Assembly (NCBI GenBank): GCA_943735955.1
Contig: OX030958.1
Span: 802,001-866,000, forward strand
Direction: 5' to 3'
Length of the DNA stretch: 64,000 nt
From: Piscicola geometra
Lineage: Eukaryota; Annelida; Clitellata; Hirudinida; Piscicolidae
Shown: positions 9,928 to 20,700 of the stretch, one piece after another
Position numbering within the stretch: position 1 is the first letter of the stretch
Layout: every line of letters starts with the position of its first letter
Notes under the pieces: generated by a model
What the model was told of the DNA's origin: nothing
What the model saw: the letters and a program-made list of their open reading frames with translations, nothing else
Databases searched by the model: none
Position numbers and translations under genes: made by a program

Positions 9928-12900
9928 GAGCGACGTCTGTCCACGGCCAACAAAATAAGAGTCGTCTATTATTCATAAGAGACGCATGCAACAACCTCAC
10001 GTTCCTAATCGACACTGGTGCAGAAGTAAGCGTCATTCCTCCACCAGCCAATCATTCTCTCACCCCATCATCGTTCACGCTTCATGCAGCAAACAACTCC
10101 ATCATCAAAACGTATGGACAGAAATCCCTGACGGTCAACCTCGGTTTACGCAGGCAGTTTCCCTGGATTTTTCTCGTAGCCGATGTCAAGAAACCCATCA
10201 TCGGAGCGGATTTTCTGTCTCATTTCAGTCTGGGGGTGGATATGTCTCGCCAACGCCTGGTGGACAACACAACATCCTTGGCTATCATTGGGTCAATCTC
10301 CAAGTCAGTGCCGACACAGATTCGAGTTGCAAGGTCATCTGTTGAGGCAGTAGCAAGACTTCTAGAGAGATACCCAACCATCAGCCGACCATCGAATTAC
10401 AACGAGGAGGTGCAACACATGACGAGGCACAGCATAATCACCGAAGGACCTCCTACGTTTCAAAAGCCACGCCGTCTGTCACCAGAGAAGTTGAAGCTGG
10501 CGAAAGCGGAGTTTGATCACATGATCCAACTGGGCATAATAAGACCTTCATCAAGCCCGTGGTCTTCGCCGCTACACTTGGTACCGAAGTCGTCTGGAGA
10601 TTGGAGGCCATGCGGTGACTACCGTGCGTTGAACAACAATACCATTCCAGACAGGTATCCAGTGCCTCATCTTCACGATTTTACTAACAACCTCGTCAAC
10701 TGCAACATCTTCTCGCGAATTGACTTGGTGAGAGCCTTCCACCACATTCCAATCGCAGAAGAAGACATTCAGAAAACCGCCATTACAACACCTTTCGGAT
10801 TGTATGAGTTTGTTCGTCTTCCCTTTGGTCTAAGGAACGCGGCTCAAACCTTCCAACGGTTCATGGACGAAGTTCTCAGAGGTTTGACTTATGCTTTTGT
10901 GTACATCGACGATGTACTGATCGCTAGCACCTCTCTAGAAGAACATCTCCTTCATCTCGAGGAAGTATTCAGAAGATTCAGCAAATTCAACCTCACCATC
11001 AACGTCGACAAGTGTGAATTTGCCGTACCATCTACCAACTTCCTTGGACACCACCTCAACAAAGACGGAATCAGACCTCTTCCCAACAGAATCCAAGCAA
11101 TCGTGGAGTACAAACAACCGCAAAGCATCAATCAACTGCAACGGTTTATAGGAATGGTTAATTTCTACAGGCGTTTCATTCCTCATTGCTCCAGTTTATT
11201 GGCACCGTTAACAGATGTTCTCAGAAAGAAGCCATCTACAAAAACCCTTTGCTTGACTGATGCTCAAACTCAAGCCTTCAATCAGACGAAAGAAGCTCTT
11301 CAGAATGCCACAAGCTTGGGTTTCATTGATGATAGATGGGAGCTGCAACTTCTAACTGACGCTTCTGACGTAGCAGCAGGAGCAGTTCTCGAGCAGGTAC
11401 AAAAAGGTAAGCGTCAACCTTTAGCGTTTTTCTCGCAAAAGTTTCATCCTGCCCAGACGAGGTATAGTACTTTTGGCCGAGAGTTACTTGCAATCTATCA
11501 AGCCATCAAGCACTTTCAACACTTCCTTGAAGGTCTTCAGTTTACCATCTTCACTGATCATAAGCCACTCACCTTTGCTCTCAGGACCAACACAAGCCGC
11601 CACTCACCGAGAGAAGCCAGGCATTTAGATTTCATCTCACAGTTCTCTGCTGAGATCAAACACATCAAGGGAACAGACAATGTAGTTGCAGATGCACTTT
11701 CTCGGACTGAGGCTAACGCGATAACAGTTATCGATATGCAAGAAATTGCCAAGCACCAGTCTTCAGATTTATCGATACGTCTCAAACCGACATCTTTGCA
11801 GCTCGAAGAGATTCCTCTTCCTTTCAACCAAGGCAACATCTGGGTAGACACGTCAACAGGAGTTTCCAGACCTCTCGTCCCAGAGCAACTCAGATACAAG
11901 GTCTTTTTAGCTTTGCATTCTTTATCTCATCCAGGTGTGACAGCTACGTCAAAATTGATTCGGCAACGGTTTGTATGGCCAAACATGGATAAGAACATCA
12001 GGACATGGTGCAGAGAATGTCTTCCATGTCAGAAAAATAAAGTACATCGCCACACCATCACAGCTCCGTCCAAATTTACATTGCCGAAATGCCGTTTCCA
12101 ACACGTTCACATCGACCTGGTGGGACCTCTTCTTGCGTCTGAAGGGTTCACTCACATTCTAACCTGCGTTGATCGATTCACAAGATGGCCCGTAGCTATC
12201 CCTATCAGCGACACCTCGACAGAAACCATCCTAAAAAACTTCATGGCCGGATGGGTCTCGAATTTTGGTGTTCCCGAGACCATCAAAACAGATAGAGGCA
12301 GCCAATTTTCGTCTCGCCTTTTCTATCAGATGAGCAAGTTGCTGGGTATACATCATGTGAGAACAACTGCATACCATCCTGCAGCCAACGGTATGGTCGA
12401 GCGTTTCCATCGGCAACTAAAGTCCTCCCTTGCGGCACACCCTTCAGCTGGTGGATGGATGGAGTCCTTGCCTGTAGTGCTCTTGGGAATCCGGTCATCG
12501 GTAAAGGAGGATCTCAAATGTTCACCAGCAGAACTTGTTTATGGAACGGCATTGAGACTGCCCGGTGAGTGCTCGTCCAGCAACAATTCCACTCCCGACA
12601 TTACAAGTTATGTCTCGCGTTTGAAGGATCAGATGAACAAAATAAAAGCAGAGCCACCAAGGGAGCAACAAACTACAAGCTACATCCCAAAAGACCTTCT
12701 AACCACACCAAAAGTTTTCGTTCGTGTGGACTCGCATAGACAACCACTTCAGTCTCCATACGAGGGTCCGTACGTCGTTTTGGAAAGAAGGGCAAAATAT
12801 TTTGTCCTAGAAAAGAACGGGCGTAGAGACACCGTCTCAATCGACAGACTAAAACCCGCATTTCTTTCACCACCACCAACGATGTCCTCATCAAAGACAA

Positions 12901-13013
12901 CACCAACAACAACGACTACCAACTCATCGAATACTCAACAGCCACCTCCAATCCACACTAGGTCCGGCAGAAGGGTGCATTGGCCAAAGAATTTGGCAGA
13001 TTACACAACGTGA
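9837..13013 (+). CDS. pol: Gypsy Pol polyprotein (PR-RT-RH-IN)
   Basis: This uninterrupted frame of about 1,058 codons is in the -1 frame relative to gag and is presumably made as a Gag-Pol fusion. Domains in order: aspartic protease with [13 protein letters not shown] (residue about 57); reverse transcriptase with [50 protein letters not shown] and the YIDD catalytic box (about 358); RNase H with [14 protein letters not shown] and [18 protein letters not shown]; integrase with an HHCC zinc motif (HPGVT...[11 protein letters not shown]), the DDE core ([32 protein letters not shown]); and a GPY/F-like module ([10 protein letters not shown]) near the C terminus. All catalytic residues expected for the family are visible. 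No chromodomain or envelope is seen. Confidence 0.95.
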   Translation: MLVSPDFWETGTKMHTTMHFRSFKRQGRTVGATSVHGQQNKSRLLFIRDACNNLTFLIDTGAEVSVIPPPANHSLTPSSFTLHAANNSIIKTYGQKSLTVNLGLRRQFPWIFLVADVKKPIIGADFLSHFSLGVDMSRQRLVDNTTSLAIIGSISKSVPTQIRVARSSVEAVARLLERYPTISRPSNYNEEVQHMTRHSIITEGPPTFQKPRRLSPEKLKLAKAEFDHMIQLGIIRPSSSPWSSPLHLVPKSSGDWRPCGDYRALNNNTIPDRYPVPHLHDFTNNLVNCNIFSRIDLVRAFHHIPIAEEDIQKTAITTPFGLYEFVRLPFGLRNAAQTFQRFMDEVLRGLTYAFVYIDDVLIASTSLEEHLLHLEEVFRRFSKFNLTINVDKCEFAVPSTNFLGHHLNKDGIRPLPNRIQAIVEYKQPQSINQLQRFIGMVNFYRRFIPHCSSLLAPLTDVLRKKPSTKTLCLTDAQTQAFNQTKEALQNATSLGFIDDRWELQLLTDASDVAAGAVLEQVQKGKRQPLAFFSQKFHPAQTRYSTFGRELLAIYQAIKHFQHFLEGLQFTIFTDHKPLTFALRTNTSRHSPREARHLDFISQFSAEIKHIKGTDNVVADALSRTEANAITVIDMQEIAKHQSSDLSIRLKPTSLQLEEIPLPFNQGNIWVDTSTGVSRPLVPEQLRYKVFLALHSLSHPGVTATSKLIRQRFVWPNMDKNIRTWCRECLPCQKNKVHRHTITAPSKFTLPKCRFQHVHIDLVGPLLASEGFTHILTCVDRFTRWPVAIPISDTSTETILKNFMAGWVSNFGVPETIKTDRGSQFSSRLFYQMSKLLGIHHVRTTAYHPAANGMVERFHRQLKSSLAAHPSAGGWMESLPVVLLGIRSSVKEDLKCSPAELVYGTALRLPGECSSSNNSTPDITSYVSRLKDQMNKIKAEPPREQQTTSYIPKDLLTTPKVFVRVDSHRQPLQSPYEGPYVVLERRAKYFVLEKNGRRDTVSIDRLKPAFLSPPPTMSSSKTTPTTTTTNSSNTQQPPPIHTRSGRRVHWPKNLADYTT
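9903..9948 (+). promoter_or_regulatory. -1 ribosomal frameshift signal (gag to pol)
   Basis: The heptamer T TTA AAA (9,903-9,909) sits in the gag frame as CAT TTA AAA, the canonical X XXY YYZ form. After a 5-base spacer a stem can form between 9,915-9,924 (GGCCGGACAG) and 9,937-9,948 (CTGTCC, two-base bulge, GGCC), with a 12-base loop that holds the gag stop. Slipping back one base moves the ribosome into the pol frame. Heptamer, spacing and stem are read directly; use in vivo is inferred. Confidence 0.8.
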
Positions 13014-13391
13014 CTCATTGACGCCTTGTCTATCAACCGCCCATCAACCAATCGTGTTAACTAAGTCTTCATCATCATTTTCAGAATTTCTCCGTCGTCA
13101 GCTTCGTTTTATCTTGCGTCATCACTTGATTCTTTGAGTTCACAAAGGGCTGCGACATGCACCACTGCAACATGCACCACTGCAACATGCACCACTGCAA
13201 CATGCACCACTGCAACATGCACCACTGCAACATGCACCACTGCAACATGCACCACTGCAACATGCACTACTGCAACATGCACCACTGCAACATGCACCAC
13301 TGCAACAACAACTATTGCACCAACAAAATTCACAACTTGACAATATTTTGTTTGCTTCTTCGTTCGCCAGTACTCTCTGGTGGGGGAGTAT
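13014..13391 (+). other. Gypsy 3' untranslated region with 15-bp minisatellite
   Basis: Between pol and the 3' LTR there is no coding sequence. 13,157-13,312 holds about ten copies of TGCACCACTGCAACA, one with a C-to-T change, open in several frames by virtue of its 15-bp period. It ends in the polypurine tract. Confidence 0.85.
13379..13388 (+). promoter_or_regulatory. Polypurine tract
   Basis: GGTGGGGGAG lies just before the 3' LTR start at 13,392. This is the position and composition expected for priming plus-strand DNA synthesis. Confidence 0.85.
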
Positions 13392-13520
13392 TGTAGCGGC
13401 CACATTGTGTACGATATGTACACACAACCACTCCTAGGCGACCTTTGTCCTTCGCACCCTATATAAAGTCGTTATCGTGTAAATAAACTCTCTCTCGTGT
13501 TTCCTGAAATCCTAGTCGTA
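13392..13520 (+). repeat. 3' LTR
   Basis: 129 bp, matching the 5' LTR except for an extra CA in the GTACACACAACC stretch and a two-base difference (CCTTCG versus CCCTAG). Confidence 0.92.
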
Positions 13521-13625
13521 TAATTTTCCTTTTACCCTAACCCTATCCCTAGTGATTTCTATCGACAATTCCGCCGTCTAGCTAGTCTGTGAAATATGAC
13601 ACATTTGCTTATTGGGTCAACAACT
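13521..13625 (+). repeat. 105-bp flanking direct repeat, right copy
   Basis: It is identical base for base to 8,850-8,954 and begins at the first base after the 3' LTR. After it the sequence continues uniquely with CATTAGCAAAG. Confidence 0.95.
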
Positions 13626-14270
13626 CATTAGCAAAGATATAGAATACTCAGTTTCATTTAAGTTATTTAGAGCTTTAAAAGTGAAAATGGTTAAATATGT
13701 TTGAGTCAGAAGCCATATTATGAACTAAAATATTGATTCGAGCATAGACTTCAAATCTCACGCTTTAATTAATATGATTAAAAATATAAGTCGTTCATTC
13801 GATTTATCATATTTTTATTCCATTAAAAAAACTCACCTCTTTTGAGTAAGCTTGGCACAAGCGAAAAGATTGTGATAAGTGAAAGCATGGCTGGTTTTGT
13901 GAAGACTGTGGAGGAGGGGCAGTGATTGGTGATGAAAGTGATTTTAAATTTATAGGAAAATCGTGTATTATGAGATAGTCTTGTAATATATTATACCTAT
14001 ATTTTGGCTAAATTTATTATGAAATCAGGTAGAAAAATTATGAGCTGCTTAACCCTAGAAGGACGATTGGGGTATATTTTGACCTCTCAGATACTTTGAA
14101 TGCATACAGGAAACGATAGAATACACATACAGTTAAACTTTTTCGAATCATTTCCTATATTTTAAAAACAAATATTTAAAAATATAAAAAATTCATTTTC
14201 ATTAATTATGAAGCGTCAATGAGCAAATTTGATTGAAAGATGCCCAAATTTCTTTAGTTGCTTTTTCTCT
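13626..14270. other. AT-rich stretch with a piggyBac-like end
   Basis: Mostly featureless. At 14,051 TTAA is followed by CCCTAGAAGGACGATTGG, which has the form of a piggyBac-type terminus; a similar CCCTAGAACGACCGG follows TTAA at about 23,450. No matching opposite end was found. Confidence 0.35.
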
Positions 14271-14299
14271 GTGTTTTCGTCTGCACTGTCTGATAGATT

Positions 14300-15060
14300 C
14301 TGTTTATGTTTATAGTTGAAGGCTGTGTCCAAGAGATTCGGCTGCTGCTGCAATAATATATGCTGCATTTCTGTCGCTAACTTCAGTTCTATCGAGAGCA
14401 GTTGTTAAACTTGGACTGATAGTTTTGCATGGTCGAATGTGTTTGGGTTGACTATTCATTTGAGTTTGAGCGTGGTTATCTTTGGTTTTGGTAATGAATG
14501 GTTCGGTATCACTGTCAGTGTCACTGCTGCTCAACTCATCCCGTATCTCTTCTTGTGGTCTTCACACAGCCTTTTTTGTCTTTCTTTCAAGCTTCTTTTT
14601 CCAGCAGACGATTTCTGATTTTTCATTTTTTCTAGGCATGACTCTGTCTATAGAACACATGATTCCACGCCTTCTTTTTTCTCGTTGTGCTCGAAGGAAC
14701 TCTTTGTCTTCTCGAACAGTGATCATGGTGAGAGCTTGAGAATGTCAAACAGATCCTGCGAACTTTCTCTAAATTCACGCTCGTTGTTCTTCGTTTCATT
14801 GGTTTGTCGATATGCACTTTTTTAAAGTTTTTTCCAAGTCAAATGAAGATTTTTTACTTTTATTATTATTTTGTAGCTTTTTAAAATTGGAATACGTTCT
14901 TTTTCCCAGAAATGGGACACTTCTTTCATAGTTTCAGTGGCACTTTCGACTGTCTTCGATTGTACTCTATGAAGAGGAGAGAAGCGTTACAAAACTTGTT
15001 GCTTTGAAGGAAGTTTGCATTTTACAATAAATTCATCTTCTCCAAGATAAACCATAGAAA
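14300..15060 (-). pseudogene. Decayed coding remnant of unknown family
   Basis: In shifting minus-strand frames the region reads MVYLGEDEFIVKCKLPSKQ (about 15,055), then VESATETMKEVSHFWEKERI, then NEREFRESSQDLFDI, EDKEFLRAQREKRRRGIMCS, and finally LTTALDRTEVSDRNAAYIIA near 14,400. The order of these blocks looks like one protein of an uncharacterised, often multicopy invertebrate family, but I cannot name it. Several frameshifts show it is not functional. The link to a mobile element is inference from its decay and surroundings. Confidence 0.4.
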
Positions 15061-15454
15061 AAAGATTATATAATTACATTTAATTAATGAAATATTTATA
15101 TATACAAATTTTATGAAATCTTTTGTTTGTTGGAGATTAAATTATTAAAATTAAGCGCAAACTTGACATTTTTTTCTTTGAAGAAATAATCAAAATTACA
15201 AAATCTTTAAGCCTGTTGCGCCACCGGTAAATATTGTTTTATTTTAATGAAATTTTTTAATGTTAGTTTTAAGCATAAAAGAAACTCCAAAAAATTTGAG
15301 ACATTCAAGTTTTGCGTAACTCTTTTCCAGGAGTTCACTAATTTCGTCACAAAACACAATGTATCATTTTGAAGGCAACGGACTTTTTCTTTTACAGTAA
15401 AAATTATTTCAAATTCTTTTTCCAGTAATTTTTTTTATTCAGTCTAGAAGTTAC

Positions 15455-16060
15455 CCTGTGAACATTCTATATGGGTCTATATGGGTCCCATATGGGCTAA
15501 ATGGGCTAATAATCAATATAGGTTCTATATGGGTCCTATATGGGCTTCGTGGGCTAGAGATTATCTATATGGGTTCCATCTATGGGTTAAATGGGCTTTG
15601 AATAAAGAAAAAATTTGAAGTGTTTTTATGGAAAGCCTATGTGGGTCCTATATGGGTCCTATATGGGCTAAATAAGCTTTAAAAAAATAAAAATTCTAAA
15701 TGTTTTTAAGGAAAGCCTATGTGGGTTCTATATGGGTCCTATATGGGCTAAATGGTCTTTGAATAATGAAAAAAGTTGAAGAGTTTTTATGGAAATCTAT
15801 GTGGGTCCTATATGGGCTAAATCGGCTTTGAATAATGAAAAAGTTAGAGTGTTTTTATGGAAAGGCTATGTGGGTCCTTTATGAGTCTTATATGGGCTAA
15901 ATGGGCTTTGAATAATGACAATGTTGAAGTGTTTTTATGGAAAGCCTATGTGGGTCCTATATGGGCTAAATGGGCTTTAAAAAAATAAAAATGTTAAGGG
16001 TTTTCAAGGAAAGCCTATGTGGGTCCTATATGGGTCCTATATGGGATTAATGGACTTAGA
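15455..16060 (+). repeat. Minisatellite of CCTATATGGG units
   Basis: About seven degenerate units of roughly 80-100 bp, each made of tandem TATGGGTCC and ATGGGCTAAATGGGC words followed by an AT-rich spacer (TTTGAATAATGAAAAA, TGTTTTTATGGAAAGCC). It is a two-level repeat: a 12-bp word nested inside the longer unit. Confidence 0.8.
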
Positions 16061-17730
16061 ATTAGTGTAACATTTGGCCATGGTTTTGGTAAAATATTTA
16101 TTATTTTGTTATTTTAGTCATTTGAATTTATTATCTCTTTTATTTTAGAAATTTTATCTTTTGTTGTAATTATTTAAAAAGTATTTGTCTATAAAAGTCA
16201 TTCTAGTTTCTTATTTAAGTTTTTTTTAATTTATGATTATTAAATACTAATATTAAAAAATTCAAAGTTACGAAAATAATTATTTAATAGTTCAACAAAC
16301 TTTTCAAAACCCTACAAGTTGTAATCAATGTATTCTATATGTATATAAGACACCAGACAATTTTAGCAATATGTGTAATGCCAAAAGAGAGCCGTTTAGC
16401 ACTTCCCTTGACCAGAACAGATAAAACCATGGTATTTAATCATCAATAAATCATTCGCAACAGGTTCTGTCAAAACCAACTCAACTCAAACATACAGAAG
16501 AGAAATCAAAGTACACGTGTCCAAATCAAAGTAACCGATATAAGCTTTTTTCATAAAATCACTCAATTTTTCTGGGTTTTTTTCATGTGTATTTTCCACA
16601 AATATAGCAAAACACAACAGGATTATTTAAAAAAACTTCTATTTGGAATAAATTTATTTATTATTTAAAAATGATAATATAATAATTTTAAAATATATAT
16701 TTCATGTTTAATACAAAAAATATTTAGATTTCTATTGCGCAGTGTTATTAAATATTGCAAAATATGGAGAAAACTGAAGATCAAAATGCAACTAATCTGA
16801 AAAACTAGAGCTGCTAGAAGAAAACTGATTTCCTATTTGAAATCAGCACCTCAAATACAGCTGAAATCAATTTTAAAATTCAAAAGACCAAAAAACACTC
16901 TTTAGTGTTGTCTGTGAAATGTGTTGATAAAGGTAAGTTTGTTGACGCAAAATAACGCCATGAACCCTTAGAACAACGTACCTGCTAACATTTCGTGAGC
17001 GCAGTGAACATTAATAAATCTTTGGAACGTAATTTGAACATATTAAAATGTATTCCATTTTTTCTGTATTTTTTTATTTTGGCATAAATTTCTACCACAT
17101 TCGTCTTCAGCAGATTCAAAAATTTACCGTCGTTCTAGAGTTAAATGATTTAAATTGTTTTTTCAATGTACGAAAGTGTTTTTCAACTAAGTTTTATACA
17201 TTTTTAAATACTGAAGTTCTTTCTTCATTTGGTTTTTATTCCTAATCACAGTAAATGAGTCATAATATGATTGAAATTCTGTTACGTGTAATAATATAGT
17301 TTGTAATAACTACCACAAGACACTCTTGTTTGTAAAATTTATCTCGGAACTGAAGGCTAAAAACAAAAATTTATGAGAAAAATGAGGATGCCTGAACATT
17401 ATGGATGTCTGAACAATTTTTTATTTTACGGTAAATATTTTCTATATATATAAAAATAAAATGAGTTGTTTTTTATCCAACATAATTTTCTTCTAAAATC
17501 TTTGAAATACAATGTTTTCTATATCATGAAAAGTAAAACAAGAAATAGTGCACTAAATGAATTGTTTGAGGAAAATTGCAACATCTTTCAAATAAATCTC
17601 CTAGAACTTCAAGACTTTAGCGGGAAAGTCTGCACACACAAAGCTTTGTGAGTGATATAAAACGCTATTCGGACTTAAGTGAATTGAAGTATTTCATATA
17701 ATGAAAATTGAGGAAAGAAAAAGAACAAAC
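16061..17730. other. AT-rich stretch with nothing recognisable
   Basis: No coding exon or element end is supported. Further exons of the minus-strand gene that ends its last recognised exon at 17,731 may lie here or beyond, but I cannot identify them. Confidence 0.35.
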
Positions 17731-20700
17731 CTATCCATAATCTTGAGTGGGCGAAGCTTTCTTGTTCCTTCTTTTGAGGCTATCGGACGATTACGCAAGT
17801 TCTTCTTCATCTGCCTCGCAAGTTCCATTTTGGTCTCTAAAACACTCTTAAGAGAAGCTATGTCGTCTTGCAGCTGATTTTGTTGACAGTTTGTTGAAGT
17901 ATTAATGATGTTACATTATGATTAATAAAAACTTTATTTTAATACAACGATTTCAAAGAATTAATTTATATTTAATTAAATAAGTTATAATCTATTTAAT
18001 AATTTATATTCTATTTAATAATTTATATTTTATTTAATAATTTATATTTTATTTAATAATTTATATTCTTTTTAATAATTTATATTCTATTTAATAATTT
18101 ATATTCTATTTAATAATTTATATTCAATTTAATAATTTATATTCTATTTAATAATTTATATTCTATTTAATAATTTATTTTCTATTTAATAATTTATTTT
18201 CTATTTAATAATTTATTTTCTATTTAGTAATTTATATTCTATTTATGAAAATTTAATTTATGAAAATTTAATTTATGAAAATTTGATTTATGAAAATTTA
18301 ATTTATGAAAATTTAATTTATGAAAATTTAATTTATGAAAATTTAATTTATGAAAATTTAATTTATGAAAATTTAAATTATGAAAATTTAATTTATGAAA
18401 ATTCAATTTATGAAAATTCAATTTATGAAAATTCAATTTATGAAAATTCAATTTATGAAAATTTAATTTATGAAAATTCAATTTATGAAAATTCAGTTCA
18501 TGAAAATTTAATTTATGAAAATTTAATTTATGAAAATTTAATTTATGAAAATTTAATTTATGAAAATTTAATTTATGAAAATTTAATTTATGAAAATTTA
18601 ATTCATGAAAATATAATTTATGAAAATATAATTTATGAAAATATAATTTATGAAAATATAATTCATGAAAATATAATTTATGAAAATATAATTTATGAAA
18701 ATATAATTTATGAAAATATAATTTATGAAAATATAATTTATGAAAATATAATTTATGAAAATATAATTTATGAAAATATAATTTATGAAAATTTAATTGA
18801 TAAATTTTTTTCCAGTTTTATATAGGGGGAGTTTGCTCAAGATGAAATAAAGATTTTTTTTTATGATTAGTATTGAGTAAGCGAAAAAAATTGTTTCTAT
18901 TAATAATTAAGATAGTCTGATGATAAGTAAAAGGTTTAAATTATAATTTTTATGACAACTAATAATTCCATCTCGGAAACCCAGTTGCTCTGGATGGAAT
19001 TTTTGAGTGTTCATGTTTGAAGTCAATAAACTCTTTTTCCTTTATTTCCTATGTTAAAGTTGATATAGTTAGACAAAGAGTCAATATAATGGCTGGATAA
19101 ATTCCAATTTACGTTATTGGTTATGAAATTGAGCTATGAGGCTACGTGTAAAAATCGTTCCATCTTGTGCAACCTTCCCCTATCACAAATATAACTTTAA
19201 AACATGTGAGTTTTATTTTCTCATTAAAAAAAAAATCATCGAAAAAATCATTGAAAAAAGTCTAATCACTACTCACCGATAAGAGTTCCGCAGTCCATGC
19301 CATCTCCTGCATTAGCAAACAGGTTCTGGAAGCTGTGCAATTTGAGTTGTCATCATGAATATGGGGATGATAGTTAATAGGGAAAAATATAAATTAATGT
19401 TTTGAGAATGATGAAGGGAAGATGGTGTTAAATAGGATAATGTAGAAGCTTGAAAAATATTATTACGAAACTGGTATCAAACTTAAACAAGCAGTTTTCT
19501 TTGTGCAATGAGTTTCTGGGACTTCAATGCAATCAAAATAAAGAGACATTCGTTTGATAAATGCCACTCAAGACCATTCCGTAATTAATTTGATTCTAGG
19601 AAAGTACTTTAAACATTTTATCTACAAATTGAAAAGAAAAAAACGCATTAAATAAAGTAAATCTTGTACATTTTTAACAATGAAGAGAGAATTCACTAAA
19701 TTTAATTAAAATTTTAATCGCCGTTAATCGTTTGATTAAAAATTTTAATCGTGCGTTAATCTTATTTTAACGCAATATTTTTAGCATATTTGACATAGGT
19801 ATAAAATTAAAAAAAATTCTTAAAAATGTAATAGAAAAAAATTCCGAATTTAAAAAAAAAGTAATTAACATTTAAAGAAAAAAAAAGAATCTATAAATGA
19901 TAAAAATTCAATTGTCACACATCGTGTTTCAGCCAGTTAATAATGCAAAAAAGTAATCGACATATGAAAGAATAAAAACGCCATTGTCACACATCCATTT
20001 TGAGCCAGTTACTCAAGAAAACAAGTTTCTCAACATTAGATGGACCTGAAGAGACTTTTTTGCTAACTATGTGTTCTGACAATCTGAATAGACGTTCACA
20101 TGGAACTGTACTTGCAGATGACAAGTACTTTCTTGTCAGTTTTGCAAGAGCCGGATATGCCTCTTCGTGTTGTTGCCACCAAACTAGAGGACAGTTTTCA
20201 AAGCCTACCTCAGATTCTTTTCAATAACGTTTAATGATTGACTTAGTAATCATTGAGGTATCTTCATCTTCAGAATCTGAAGCTACATATGTTTGTAGTC
20301 TCTTGTTTGGTAAAGGCTGTATAGTTTTGGAGATTTTTTTTTCTTCCTATAGTTTCTTTAACTTTTTCATTTTTGTGAAATTATTTCGAATTTTTAAACT
20401 GGGGTTCTAATGATGTGGCAATTCATGACCATTGGATATTCTGATTATTGAAGTAAAAATAGCTTTTTTAGTGAAAAAAAGAAGTTATGAAGATTGAAAT
20501 CGCCTCCACAAAGGCCGTATTTTGCTAAAAAAAACTGCTTCTGATTGCTTTTTCGATCTGTCTACATTCACCCTGTTGTCTTAGAAAGGCTTACATTCCC
20601 ATAATTTGTGTCTTCTTTTTATTATAGATTTTAAAAAGTTTTATTTTTACATTAACAAATTTAATTTAGTAAATTAAAATTTCGATAAATATATTTATTT

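Larger units (their letters stand above)
8955..13520 (+). mobile_element. Gypsy-type LTR retrotransposon, near intact
   Basis: This is a 4.57-kb element with short LTRs (8,955-9,081 and 13,392-13,520), a primer binding site, open gag and pol frames in a -1 arrangement, a polypurine tract and no env-like frame. The pol domain order protease, reverse transcriptase, RNase H, integrase is that of the Gypsy/Ty3 (Metaviridae) group. The two LTRs differ by one 2-bp indel and two substitutions, so the insertion is fairly young. Flanking it is the unusual 105-bp perfect duplication. No stop codon breaks either frame, so it may have been active recently. Confidence 0.95.

Noticed and set aside
13157..13312. 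CRISPR-like array
   Set aside because: Units are directly tandem with no unique spacers, in an animal retrotransposon.
13081..13427. Frames with MHHCN or CSGAC repeats
   Set aside because: A 15-bp minisatellite in the Gypsy 3' untranslated region.
16318..16480. A possible solo LTR (TATATAAGACACC, AATAAATCATTCG)
   Set aside because: No second copy, target duplication or defined ends could be found.
18239..18825. Frames repeating NLIYE or NFHKL
   Set aside because: A 15-bp AT satellite whose period is a multiple of three; no start context or domain.
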